This document shows, piece by piece, positions 12,183-24,259 of a DNA stretch of 64,000 nt; position 1 is the first letter of the stretch; every line of letters begins with the position of its first letter. Origin of the DNA: Harmothoe impar (lineage: Eukaryota; Annelida; Polychaeta; Phyllodocida; Polynoidae); NCBI GenBank assembly GCA_947462335.1, contig OX381714.1, positions 37,421,360-37,485,359 on the forward strand, read 5' to 3'. Position numbers and translations under genes: made by a program. The notes beneath the pieces are model-generated. The model ran no database searches. It saw only the letters and a list, made by a program, of their open reading frames with translations, and was not told the DNA's origin.

Positions 12183-15100
12183 CGTTCATCACCTATCCCT
12201 GTCTCAACTCAGCTCCAGGATCTACACCCAGGGGCTCTATAGAACCAATGGTATCTCTTATTGAGCAATTCCATACTCACTGTCACGTGAATGCTGTACT
12301 GTGCTACCAAGCAAATTCCATAGTGCTACCGAGCAATTCCATAGTGCTATAGTGAGCAATTCCATAGTGCTACCGAGCAACTCCATAGTGCTACACTTGC
12401 AGGCTAAACCTGCTTCATATACCGCAGGTAGCAGGTACACTATCCCTCCAATAACAATAACCCACCTCCTGGGCAGGCTTATGGACTGCCTTCCACTCCA
12501 CAGGCACTTATATTCTTTTGATAACCCACATCATGGGTGCGGTCTTTATCTGGCAGGCCCAGGAGGAGATCCAGCCACTCACAAACCCTTCACACCCGCC
12601 TGGAGCCAGTGTTTTTGTTGCTACAAACATGAGTCAGCAGGAGGAAAACACACCTTTAGTCTTACACCCTGGAGGAGGGTTGGGGTGTGGGGGAGGCTTA
12701 TCATAAACAACACCTAGCTATGAAGGATGGGGTCTGGGAGGGGTTTGAGTGGCCGATGAGAGGGCTGGAGCATTGGGGGGAGTAATACTATTAGATGTAT
12801 AGGAGGTCGTGCGAGCACAATCTATTTCTATAGTGTTATGGATTTTTGCATGACGGGGACTCTTATCATCATGGGGTTATTCAGGTGAACATTCAGGTGA
12901 ATATTAAGGGTTATAATGGGAAGGGTGGAGAAGAAGGGGAGTCACGTAGACCATCATCATCATGTTGAGCAGGTCTCTAAAGACGGTTGTTCACTGGCCG
13001 ATGGAAGCTAGGTGTTTGTTGGCCGGTTTTTCTCGTGTGTTAAAGGTTCTTATTAGGGTAGATGATACCATTGTCATTAGGAATGCAACAAGCTATTGAT
13101 ATGCTAGATTTAGTACACTATCGTCTTAATTTATAACATTCACCCAAATGAAATAGCAATGTCCGACAAACACTTTATCTGAACGAGAGCATGTGGCGTT
13201 CTGAAAGTTTCCTACTAGATTAGAATCATACAAACATAAGAAGTATGTCCCTGGTATACTAGAAGTGTACAGAAGTCCCACTAATCACTTCCCACAGTTA
13301 TCAAATACAATAATATGATGTATAGCATGCTTCTACGGACAGATGTGGTGGAACAGACTGCTGCCATTATTGAAGAGGTGTAAAAGTGACAAATAGTCAC
13401 CTATATATATTATATAGCCCATGGTAGGGAAATACCTAACGGGATTGCGACCAGTGTCAGATTCCCAGTCTATCCAAAACCCTAGGGGGCCTGTGTATGG
13501 CTATGGTGAGGTCTACCACTGTACCAGCCATTTGCAGTGTGTATGGCAAACAGTGTAAGGACAACGTTAGAAACCATGGTATTAACCATTAACAGGGCAT
13601 GCATCTAGGCCTGAATGTGTATTTTTTCCTTCAGTAAACTTAGTAAATGAATGAACAGTATGGTGAGCTGTCCTGCAGGTGGGGATTTTTATGTTTATTT
13701 AGATGATTGTGTTGGATAAGAGCAAACCAATGTGGATCCCCAAGATACCAGGTTATCTATTCTATGTCAGCAGGCTAGCATTGACCTTAGAAGTCCTCCT
13801 GAACAACCTCCTAGGCTAACAACCACTTCCTTATCAACCAGCACTGAGGCCTATGTGTTGTATGTCAATTCAAGGGCCCTTAGCCCCTCCCTATATGTAG
13901 CAGTTCTAGGAATGGGTCGTACCCTATATCTTCAATATATGAGTGTTTGTTAAGGCTTTTCCTGACTGCACCAACAAGGTCACGTGACGTGCACTCAAAC
14001 ACACAGTCTAACTGTTTACACTGAGGCATGCTGGGAGGCCAGAGGTCAAACCCAAGGTCACAGTCTCACTGCGGGCGTTCACCACCAGAGGCGCTGAGGT
14101 CGGGGGAGGAGGTGGCGGGGGCTACACGAGCCTGTATTATCATCACACTCACACCTACATTGACCTGTTTCCCTATGCATGCCATGATGTGTCATCTCCA
14201 AGCTCCAAAGCTTATGACGGACCACTACATTAGTACATGGTACATTGGAAAGGTGTTGATATCTAGATGAGGATGTCAACGTTTTTGTATTGAACGGAGA
14301 CGGTCACATTTATTATAATTGCCCAATGATAATCCTTGGTAAATTTAAATTAAACTGTTTGATTAGAAGGTTACTGTCAGGAATTACCTGGTATTGCATT
14401 GACATTGCTGTGACAATGGAATTCTCGATTAAACTAGTTCTTTCTAAAAGTATACCCCATGCCCTGTTGGATAGGTCTAGTAAGAGTTAGCCCCACCCCA
14501 ACCACCTACCAACAATTTGCATTTTACTTGCTAATAGTTTGTAACTACAAATGTGTACACATGTAGCGACATACATTATATAATTTATAATGCCATATAA
14601 TGGTGTATGTATACAAGTCCTGATGCATAGTAGATCTCCAGGGCCCGAGGTCCAGGGACACTCCCACTTCAGTACGACTGATTTATAGCCCTCACGGATC
14701 CCCCATAGCCATCGCAATTTGCGCCAGCGTCAAGATCCGGGTCATGATGACCTTGAAGTTGACCTTGCGGTGACGGATGACCCTAAAAAGGTCACTGCCT
14801 GCAGCGCCCTCTGTCGCCCTTTTCTATTGATATAAAAAGACGTCATACCTTGGCAGGGACGCCTGACGTAATGACGTGTGAACACTGTCACTGACACAAC
14901 GACCATACACCTCCCCTGTCAACTCTATAGGGGCCTCTCGTCCCATCCCCGCTGCTAGTACATCATTACTGCAACCCTGTGAGCATACTTGACGTCTTCT
15001 AAAGGTATAGACAGGCCTTTGTGCGTCAAGGGTATGTGTATGTGAGAGTAGAGTATGTCTCTCATGAATTGGCCGAGGGTGGCCGTGACGTAATAGAGAA

Positions 15101-15403
15101 AGGTATATTGTCATGTATGATCTGTGGTTCGAGGCAATATTGTACATGTATATTGGAAATACCACAGTACCACAATACCACAGCACCAATACATGGTAAA
15201 TGTGGGCGTGGCCTTGGTTGACTTTAGTTGATGAGAATTATCATTAACTTTTGTAGTCACATGTAAATTGTAATGCATCTTCAGAACAGTCATCGCACCC
15301 CTAAGGAAATTTCATTGACAACCTACAGATTCAGTATTTGGCTAAACATATTAGACTTTGTTTTCGTAGTAAAAGGTATTATTTGATGGACAGGAGTTTG
15401 CCC

Positions 15404-15434
<31 letters not shown>

Positions 15435-18372
15435 AAATAAAATAATAAAACAAGACAACAAACAATTTGAAAGATATCAGTGATGTACTGGTTAGATTTG
15501 ATGGACCAACTATAGATAGCCACATTTCCAAGTACTTAAACCTTCCTTTTGTGGAGGTGCGATCAGCAGGTGCTCAACAACACTTCTGCATGGTGTGGTT
15601 GCATCAAATGGTAATACACCCAATGGACCTGGCTGTATAGATTGGGTGGTCTAAAATAAACTCCCTTGGGAATACCATACTTAGTTCACGGGTAAGGTGG
15701 CTTTACTGTCACTATAATGGGAATTTAAAATATGCCCCAGTTGGATAATCGCTCATTGAAGTGTAAAACTTGGGTTTCAGGAGGTCTCTGGGATCTCACC
15801 AGATGTATGATGTTATACCTGATGATAGATTTACAGTACATCCTTGCATGAAATTCAAGTGTAAAGCATGTCTCAAAAAGTAAACCAGCCGGGCTGTCAT
15901 CGCCTCTAGCCCCCCCCCCCCTTCCCCAAGAAATGAGGACAATATTCATATGTTGCCTTCACATACTGTTAGTGTAAATGGGGCTTCCCCTTCCCTTTCC
16001 CTCAATGGCCCGAATACATAAAAGCCACTGTATAAATTTGTCCCGTTATTTGTCAAACATGTTGTGGAGGATGTTGCATGGAAAAAAAGGTCTTAAGCAT
16101 TCTCCATTTGACACCTCTCCTATAGTATAGTCTAACGGCCAGTAAATACCAGACACCCACTCGAGGTTCAAAGTAAGCACTATACACATTGGTATGATTT
16201 ATACTGTTTTATCTTCTTCTTTTTTTCAATGAAGTAAGTATTTACATTGTGGATTCTCTTATTTGTCTAGATATCAGATTTTAGCACTTGAGGCCTCCAC
16301 ACACTGTCATCTTACTCTACAGGTACTGAATAAGTGATATGAAGCAAAACTGAATTATTTTCCGGCTAGTTTACGTAGCTACAGAAAGTACCATTCCTTA
16401 TAATGCTTATATTTGTACATAAACATATTGATGTATATAGCAGGTTTACAATGGGTGTCTACGATTTATGGATATGACCCCTGAGGACCCACAAACACAG
16501 AAACTCCTGCTATGTTACCATTACTAGGCTAAAGGTAACAGTAATATACACGTATGGGTTCCACTTCAGGACTAAAGGACAATGAAAGCCATTCATTGCC
16601 AACCTAGTGACCTGTTGTTCCTACCTGTGACTATGGTCCTGCCTCCATCACCTGCCTCCAGGGTGGTATGGGGTGTTCAGGTGAGATGTTATTAAGGTAC
16701 TCCAGTAGGTAATGTAATTGTTGGTTATGCTGTATGCGGGCAGGCTCAGGATGTAGTATTCTTGAGGAACCTGTCCACTAGATGACACTGTTGCTGGTAG
16801 TTCTGGTACTAGTGGCATGACCCATGAGGGTTAAATGATCCACTGGTGCTTGTATGTGGGAACTAGGTGCCATCCTCCAGTCCAGGTGGCCTGTGCATTA
16901 ACCAAGGCAAGGGACCCTGGAGGAGCGGTCAGACAGGGTTAATTATGGACTTGGATGGACACAGGTGTCACATATAGAGCTCTCAGTGGGCACTCCCACA
17001 GGTGGTGTCCTTATCATGTTCCACCAGAGGCACTGACCCCTATGTACCTCTACCAATGTCCTGGGCTTGCTCCAGTGCCTGTCTCCAGCACCTGTGAGGT
17101 GTTTCACACAGCTGGTGGTTCCTACACCATGCTTTCTGGTGGGCAGGAATATCTGAGGACTTCCAGGCTTCTTTGAAGTGCTGCCTAGTTTATCCGGCTG
17201 GTTTCCTCTGGTTCTGGTCGGGAGGGAGTGGGGGTGTGCCCGGCGGAGGCAGAAGGCAAGGCCGGTGTACTTGTGGCTAGGTGGGGGTCGTCCTCCGAGG
17301 ACCAGGGAGAGAGGTACAGAGAGAGGGAGGAGTGTGTGGGTTGTGTTAGTCTCCACTCCACTTGATGCAGCCTACCACCACCACCACCCTAGACCCTCAA
17401 TACACTACCTGGATACACTCCCCCCACGGTACCCCACTCCTCCAGGGTATTATACCCTCCTCTCCAGCACCTCCATAGTGATAAAACCCCTCCAGGGTGT
17501 GCCATAAAGTCAACCCTCCTCCTCCAGGGCCTGTGCTATATGGTGTAGAGGGGGGTGAGTGTTGCTGTTAACTACCACACGTAGGGAGGTGAGATATGGT
17601 ATATGGAGGTAGGAGTAATGTAACGTAGGTGCTCTACCAGCCTGATGCTATCCCTCCTAGGGCTGTTTGCTGGAGTCCACTGTTGTTATGGGTTCACAGA
17701 TTGTTAGTACCGTAGGATGCAGCGTGCGTCCGTGCGTCCGTGTGTGTGTGCGGCACATGCGCACTGAATGAGGATGGGGCTGGTGGTGGTGGGGGTGAAA
17801 CCTTTGCACTAGGACAGGGCAGGAGGGGGTAAGCTGGGTGTGTGTAGGGGGGGGGGCAGGGGTGTAGGATGGGAGGGGGGAGAGGGTGGTGGAGCGGGAC
17901 AGAAGGCACACCAGCTGCCACGCGCTGAAGTCAAGCCAGGCGAGGCTGGGGGGGGGGGGGGGGGGGGGGTGAAGGTGAGGGAGGGGGATGGGACTATAGT
18001 GGAGGATGACTGGCAGAGACTCCCCATCATTTGATACTGACAACAGCAGGTACATGTACTTAGAAAATGCATAATATATGTGAAATCTACTGCCTGATTT
18101 AATTTTAAACCTGAAATATATTGTGCGTTACTCATCACATTCTAGCATCATTAGCAAAGACCGATGAAGTTCCACAGGTCTAGATTCTTAACAGAGGGAG
18201 TGTAAAAAAAAGGGGGGGGCATGAATTGACCCCCAGACCCCCGCCCCGCCCCTGAGGTACTGTGAGGGGTGGGGCTGTGGGGTGGAGTCCTGGGGAGGAG
18301 TGTATAAAGGCGAAGAGGAGGCTCCCACTGGGACCAGAATGGGGCACACCATGCAACACAAAACCATCAAAG
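12183..18372. other. No gene recognised; short tandem repeats and G/C-rich patches
   Basis: Near 12300-12392 there are four to five tandem units of about 20 bp (core AGCAATTCCATAGTGCTACCG). A CpG-rich patch at about 14840-15010 on the minus strand has an open frame with no known domain. From 16600 to 18040 the sequence is rich in CACCTG, CCTCCAGG and G-runs, including an unbroken run of about 21-22 G at 17949-17970. The frames through this part are compositional (proline or glycine runs). I cannot support a gene here. Confidence 0.4.
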
Positions 18373-18374
18373 TA

Positions 18375-19229
18375 CCCAGTAAACATCCTACGTAGTTCCA
18401 ACGTAGCTCAGAGGTTTCTCTAGGTAGATGTCCAGCCAAAAGGTTTGAGATTGGTAATTTTGGAAGGTTTGTAGACGTCAAAATGTTAAGGTATATTTAC
18501 GTTCAACAGATGTAGACGTCTGATTTACGTTGATCTACCTCATTCAGACGTAGAAATTCTACGTAGATCTACGTTAAAAAAGACATAACTTTTCAACTTC
18601 AATTGGGTAGATGACTTTTCCGTGTCACACTAGGTGGCAGCACTATCAATTATGGAGAGTATATTACAGCTCCTTAACAAATCTACCACATTCAAGCAGT
18701 AAATTCTCATTAATTGTGAATTCAATATCATGCAAATAAACCGCATTCAATAGAATATTTATATATAAAGGACAGCTGATTAAAGTATTGTGCATGAATA
18801 GGTGCTTTGAGGCACTTTACTGTGAGGACACCACATTGGTGGTAATGGAAGAAATACAAAGCCTCTCTGCAGCCAAAACTATTCAACAGATCTATACTGT
18901 CAGGCTGTGCAATTGTACTACAAGAATATACTATGTAGAATGAGATGAGATTGAAAATGATAGTAGTTACTTTGTATGAATATTGTTTGTAAATGTAAAT
19001 TTGTCTGCAATATATTACAAGTCTTTGTCTGAGTCCCACTATGTAGAATTATATGTAATGTGTTAAACATAGATTTATGTCTTCAGGAGCTACGTAAATC
19101 AGACCTGCAGGTTTGAAATTGGTAAATAAACCTTAACGTTTTGACGTTGATAAACCTACTAAAATTACGTAGTTCAGACCAAAATTCAACGTAGATTTAC
19201 GTCTGACCAACGTCTTTGTGTTTACTGGG
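18375..19229. mobile_element. 855-bp TIR element, ends CCCAGTAAACA, TSD TA
   Basis: The termini CCCAGTAAACA and TGTTTACTGGG are flanked by TA at 18373-18374 and 19230-19231. About 130-200 bp at each end is dense in TACGT motifs (ACGTAGATCTACGT and the like), so the two arms pair loosely. The central part is AT-rich and unrelated to the arms. There is no transposase. Its CCCAGT ends and 2-bp duplication resemble those of the 108-bp MITE at 2619. Confidence 0.85.
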
Positions 19230-19545
19230 TACAGGCCTTTAGGGGCCCTTAGGAGGACAGCTATTGAACTAAATTGGGTTGGATTAACTTGGGAACATTC
19301 TGCCCCAGGGTAGAAAACGGACTGAGAGGAATAACTCTTTGTGTACTTTCCCATGGTATCTTGTATTTAATATATGGTTGATGTGTGGGTTCTAAGTATA
19401 TTATCATTGCCAGGGAAATGAGTTGTCACAGTCAGATAGGATTCCATATTGTATTACTAATAATGATGTGATTATATCCATCATTAATATGGAATCAATT
19501 ATGAATAAAACAGTGTGTCATAATTGTTATAATGTTCGGCATTAA

Positions 19546-20450
19546 GGTTGGTCGCTACCCTTTGATCAAAGTCAACAGAATTTCTCCAATTTTCTTCTAC
19601 AGGTAGTTTAAACCATTTAGAATCCGAAAATGAAAAGAAAAGAGGGGGGTCCCGGACTACTTTTTTAAATATTGAATTTTGAAAAATGAAAGTTATTACA
19701 TTTTTCTCAAAAAATTTGGAAAAAATGTGAAAACTTCCTAGATTTTTTTCTATATCAACCCTTATGCACAGAAATATGAAACATCATATGTGAAGTGCTT
19801 ATATGTTCCCGTTTACTGTGAAAATAATTTTATAGTCGTATGGCATGGTATTCTGGGTAAAAATGTTATGTTTCGGAAATGGGTAGGAATAAATTGTCAT
19901 AATTTTATAGTATTATTGGTTAAAAATAGTATTAAAAGTCAACAGAATTTTCTTAAACTCTCTTAAATAATAGTTGAGATCATTTGCTAACAGAAAAAAG
20001 TAATTTTGATAGGGGGTCCCGTGCATAATTTTAAGGTTTTGGGCCTTTGAAGTTAAAAAATAGTGCAAAAACAGTATAAATCTTATATTTAAAGCCTAAA
20101 ATAATGGGTAAAAGGGCAAGAACCAGGGTACAAAATGGTTGTATTTTATACCCTTGGCTATTTCAAGCAACGTGATGAGATCTATATCAATCTACATAAT
20201 GATTTATTGATTAATAATTCCAATATTCTAACTTATGTTAAAAATAGAAAATATTATTGGAAAGAAATAGATCAAATATTCAAAGTCCAATAAAAAACTC
20301 AATTTTGCTCGAAATCATCCAATATTTGAATATGGCTTAGTCAGCACATATAGGTACCCGGTGATTCAATATCAGCTCATTCAGAGATATCTAAGCTATA
20401 TGCGCAGAGACATGCGCAGTGGGTCCATATTCAAGAAGTAGCGACCAACC
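19546..20450. mobile_element. 905-bp TTAA-type element, TIR GGTTGGTCGCTAC
   Basis: The ends GGTTGGTCGCTAC and GTAGCGACCAACC are flanked by TTAA at 19542-19545 and 20451-20454. The TTAA duplication is the signature of piggyBac- or Kolobok-type transposons. The interior contains two diverged copies of a block beginning AGTCAACAGAATTT (about 19569 and 19937), each followed by a GGGGGTCCCG motif. No transposase frame is present. Confidence 0.85.
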
Positions 20451-20454
20451 TTAA

Positions 20455-22788
20455 GAGGGAGCATTGCATTGATTTTCCCCCAAAGTACCATATGGGGATA
20501 TTCCAGGCTTGTAAATAATTCCTGTATTAATTATAGACATTATCAAGATGACAATGTAAGTGCTTTAAAAAGATAAAACATATATGCATACATACATCAA
20601 AGAAGCACTGATCAATGTGATGATTCCTTTTAATAGAACTAATTGGCACCATGCCTATATCCTAGTAAATAGCCTTAATGCTGAACAAGATATAGCCACT
20701 CCTGTGATTGACTTTGCCATTGTATGGGGATCGGCGCGGGGACTTAACCTAAAGGGTTTGTGGTTTCCCACAATTAGATTGGCCATAATCCATGGGGGTC
20801 CATCCACTTGTTTGACTTAGCAGTATTAAGGTCCACAATAAGGAGACCTGGAGGCTAATGGAGTCGTGTGAGAAAGCCTAGAGGAAGCCCTCCTCACTCC
20901 ACTTAAGGCGTAAGACCGAGGGAGTTTTACAGATAATTGTGTTTGTGTTTGGACTTATCTTCTCCTCTTTTGGAGGAAACAGTGGGTAAGAAGAGGGGTG
21001 TGTACTTGTGGTTTGGCTTGTGGCCTTTTGTTTAGTTATACATTGTGTGGAGGCTCTTTGGTGTGAAGGTGGGATGAAAGAAGTGAAGTTGGCTGGTAAA
21101 ATTAGTCCACTGGCTGGTAACTCTTTAAGGGCCGCATAAGTATCCAATGCATTACATACTAATCGCCATGATACATGAATGCAGACAGCTATCCTAGGGA
21201 GTAACTCGGCAGTGCCTCATCTCAGCATCATGCCACCTCATACGGAGGCTCTGGTTTGCTGAGGTAGACGAGTCAATCGTTCTATTATCATAATTATGGT
21301 ATGTGATGTGATCTTTAGACATGATTTGCATGAAAAAAAAAGTCAATGATATCATTTAATACCCTATCATACATGCAGGCACGTAGATACGGCTTTCAGA
21401 CCTATCGCTGCACCCTGGATAGTATAGCTGAAATTGTATTCCCATTGCTTTTATTTTTTAGTGAATGAACACCTTTCTGTACTGTCAGAAAAAATACAGG
21501 GAAATCTGGAGGTAAAAACGAATCTGAGAAGAGCTAGTAGTCTTTTTTTTCATGAAGATGGAAAAATAGAGGATAACATGACCACACACGCAAAGAAGTG
21601 TATGTAGCTCAGGTGAACCCCGTGTGTGGTAGAAAAACACATACATGCTCACAGCAGGGAAGGCATGTGGGTGTAAATCATTCTTAGGCAGCTAGGTACC
21701 TGGAGGTGTAAATCATCCTATAGGTACCTGGAGTAAAGGTTCCCACGGCCGTTAACCAGTGTAACGTGTAGTTTACTTTATATGTCAGAGGCATCCTCCT
21801 CTCCCCATGAGAAACCCATGTTTTATGCAGAGCCTTACTTTTTATCTATGGTATGATAGGGTGATTTATACTCTATAATCTACAGCACTGTTCCTTATGT
21901 AAAGTGTAGTTTCAGAACCGTACCTTTTTCGAACAGCCTCATTCCACACCTCCCACGTTGTGTACCTTTCTGGTGTTTAGATTTCTGATTCTTCATACGG
22001 TATACTAGTATATAGGCGCATGGGCTTTCACTCCTAACATTTTTGGGGGTTTTCTATGCTGAAAGGCATTTAACGGACATTGCCACATATATCAGCACAT
22101 ATTGAATAATAATAATATCTATTTATGCTTTCCTCCTATAGCTTGCTATATAACTTAGAAGAGGGAGAGTCCCATTCTACAGAAGAAAAAATACATGTTC
22201 CGTTATCTACTACTATTTATGTTAGGGATGAAACGCACGCCTGCCTTTCTTCAGTTACAGTATTGGGATCCACCGAGCCCACCTGGTTTTTACGACCATC
22301 CTGCCCATCCTTTGCTATCCTTCACCTAGACATATTGACACAAGTTGGGCTCACACCGCCTATAAGAAGACAGCTCCTCCTGTAACTAAATAAATGGCTC
22401 TATTGAAGAGAAGCCTGACAGAAACTGCCGCAAATATTTGCCACTTTTTTCTTTGCTTTTATCCTCATAGGTATTTGAAGAAAGCGGTATAGCTGTAGAT
22501 CTTTTGGGCTTGTGAAAGGCTATTCAGACGGCTTGGTGTATACATTGAGGCCGTGTATTTAGGTGTATGTCGTGAGTGCCTGGTGCAGCATAAGGCTCAG
22601 AAATACAATATTTAGGGAGTATCTTATTCTAGATTCTTGATTTACTTGATTCCTAATTCACTATGATTATAATCCATGTAGAGAGATAGAGGCAGAGAGA
22701 CAGAGAGAGAGACACCCTACATACCCTTAAATTATCTGAACTAATTTACGTCATATTTTCTAATGAGTTGATCTCATTTACTGCTGAC
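20455..22788. other. No gene seen; degraded palindromic repeat
   Basis: A worn copy of the CATGATGCATGAATGCAG family begins near 21121 (TTTAAGGGCCGCATA terminus) and fades out near 21260. The remaining frames have no recognisable domains. Confidence 0.4.
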
Positions 22789-22791
22789 TAA

Positions 22792-23048
22792 GGGAGTGAT
22801 CATTTTTTAACAACAGGGGGGGGGGGCTGGTGGGTTTGTGGGGGGGGCAAAAAAATTTAACCTGTTTTGAGCCCAAAAGCCCGCGCGTTACTATACTTCA
22901 AAGGGCCCGCGCACGAGCCGATTTTCGGCCATAAGGGGGGGGGGTAAAAAAATGTTGACCCCTCGACCGGGGGGGTGTAAAAAATTTTGCGCGCTCCACG
23001 CGGAAAACCACCACCCCCCCTCCCTGCTGTTAAAAAATGATCACTCCC
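22792..23048. mobile_element. 257-bp PIF/Harbinger-like MITE, TSD TAA
   Basis: The ends GGGAGTGATCATTTTTTAAC and the complementary GTTAAAAAATGATCACTCCC are flanked by TAA (22789-22791 and 23049-23051). A 3-bp TAA duplication is typical of PIF/Harbinger elements. The interior is G-run rich with GCGCG segments. Related but incomplete sequence occurs at about 42330-42500, and end-like segments occur near 55659 and 60575. Confidence 0.85.
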
Positions 23049-23051
23049 TAA

Positions 23052-23978
23052 GACGAGCAGTTAGGGTAACAGACAGTGCCATAAAAAGTTGATAGTGTAG
23101 GCATTGCTCCCCTGAATATACCTCCACATGCCACAGTGTTATTTACTACGAAGGCTATTAGGTTATCAAGAAGTAATCCTTCTTTCTCTCTTCTTCTTTT
23201 AAGAAAGCAAAGAGCTGTGTTTTTGTAGTTCTTGGTATGTTTGCGACATACCAGTGTGGCACAGGTCCGACTTACCCAGGTGGGAATGTGGACCCCAGCA
23301 GGCAGGGGGTCAAACATGCCTGTATCCCAATGCTGCTATCTTATCTCCTTTTCACCTTTTTGTCTTTTTTGTTATCTTTCAGCTTGGCGAAACCCCAATG
23401 CCAGAAGTCATAAGGCTGTGATGTTAATGGGACTAGGGGGAGCTTGCAATGTGGGGTTGTTATTTTAGAATGTGTGCAATAAATAATAAATAGTGTTGGA
23501 ACGCTACGGATATAAACTGGAACAATATGCAAACCCGCCGATACATTCCTTATTAGTTCATAATATTGGAAAATAGTGTACGCTTCGTATTTATGCCCAC
23601 GACTTTACCATATAGAAATCAGCTATAGAAAATTAAATTGGCTCTCTGAAAATTAATTCAAATTCAAACAATTCATAAAATGATATAAAACCAATAATTA
23701 TCAAGATAATACTTTGTGTTAAGCATGCAAAGTATACAGCGAGCTTGTATTACGTGATATGTGCACAGCAGTCCTATAGAGTACATATGGGAAGTACAAC
23801 CAGGGTGGTAGAATGTAGAAAGTGTCAGTACAGTATCAGCTCTCTATTCAGTCCCCCATCCCAACCTGCCACTCCCCACCTTCCTCACACTCACCATCAC
23901 ACCCAGCCCATAACGTGAGAACCACTCCACACTTACCCGTTCAGCAAACACGTACCCCTGCCCTAAACACTCCAAATA
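23052..23978. other. No gene seen
   Basis: AT-rich sequence with short frames on both strands and no recognisable domain or RNA. Confidence 0.35.
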
Positions 23979-24241
23979 TTAACCCTCTAAGGGTAGCATA
24001 CTACTATAATGTAGATTGTAATAGGTGGTCATGATGCATGAATGCAGTCCGCACGCGTCTATCGCCGGGGTTGCGTCCATGCATCATGCCCACTCTTCGG
24101 GAGTGTATCAACCCCGTAGGGTCGGCATGATGCTTGAATGAAGCAGTGGCGATGTACTCACCAGGGCTGCATTCGTGCATCATGACGACAAAGGACATAG
24201 CACATTAAAGCACTATGCTGCCCTGAAACTGAAAGGGTTAA
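23979..24241. repeat. Palindromic dispersed repeat, CATGATGCATGAATGCAG family
   Basis: The ends are TTAACCCTCTAAGGG and its loose complement GAAAGGGTTAA. Inside are two head-to-head pairs of the module CATGATGCATGAATGCAG / CTGCATTCGTGCATCATG separated by short spacers, so the piece can fold into two hairpins. The block is bordered by an 18-bp near-identical direct repeat (AAACACTCCAAATATTAA at 23966 and AAACACTTCAAATATTAA at 24240). Confidence 0.8.
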
Positions 24242-24259
24242 ACACTTCAAATATTAAGG

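Noticed and set aside
14824..15189. 121-codon minus-strand frame in a CpG-rich patch.
   Set aside because: No family is recognised and the splice sites are ambiguous. I could not tell it from chance.
16943..17507. Frames of 109 and 137 codons on opposite strands.
   Set aside because: Base composition of a CACCTG/CCTCCAGG-rich patch keeps both strands open. No domain, no splice context and no codon pattern favours either.
17657..18138. Proline- and histidine-rich frames on the minus strand.
   Set aside because: They are generated by long G/C runs and a GT repeat.
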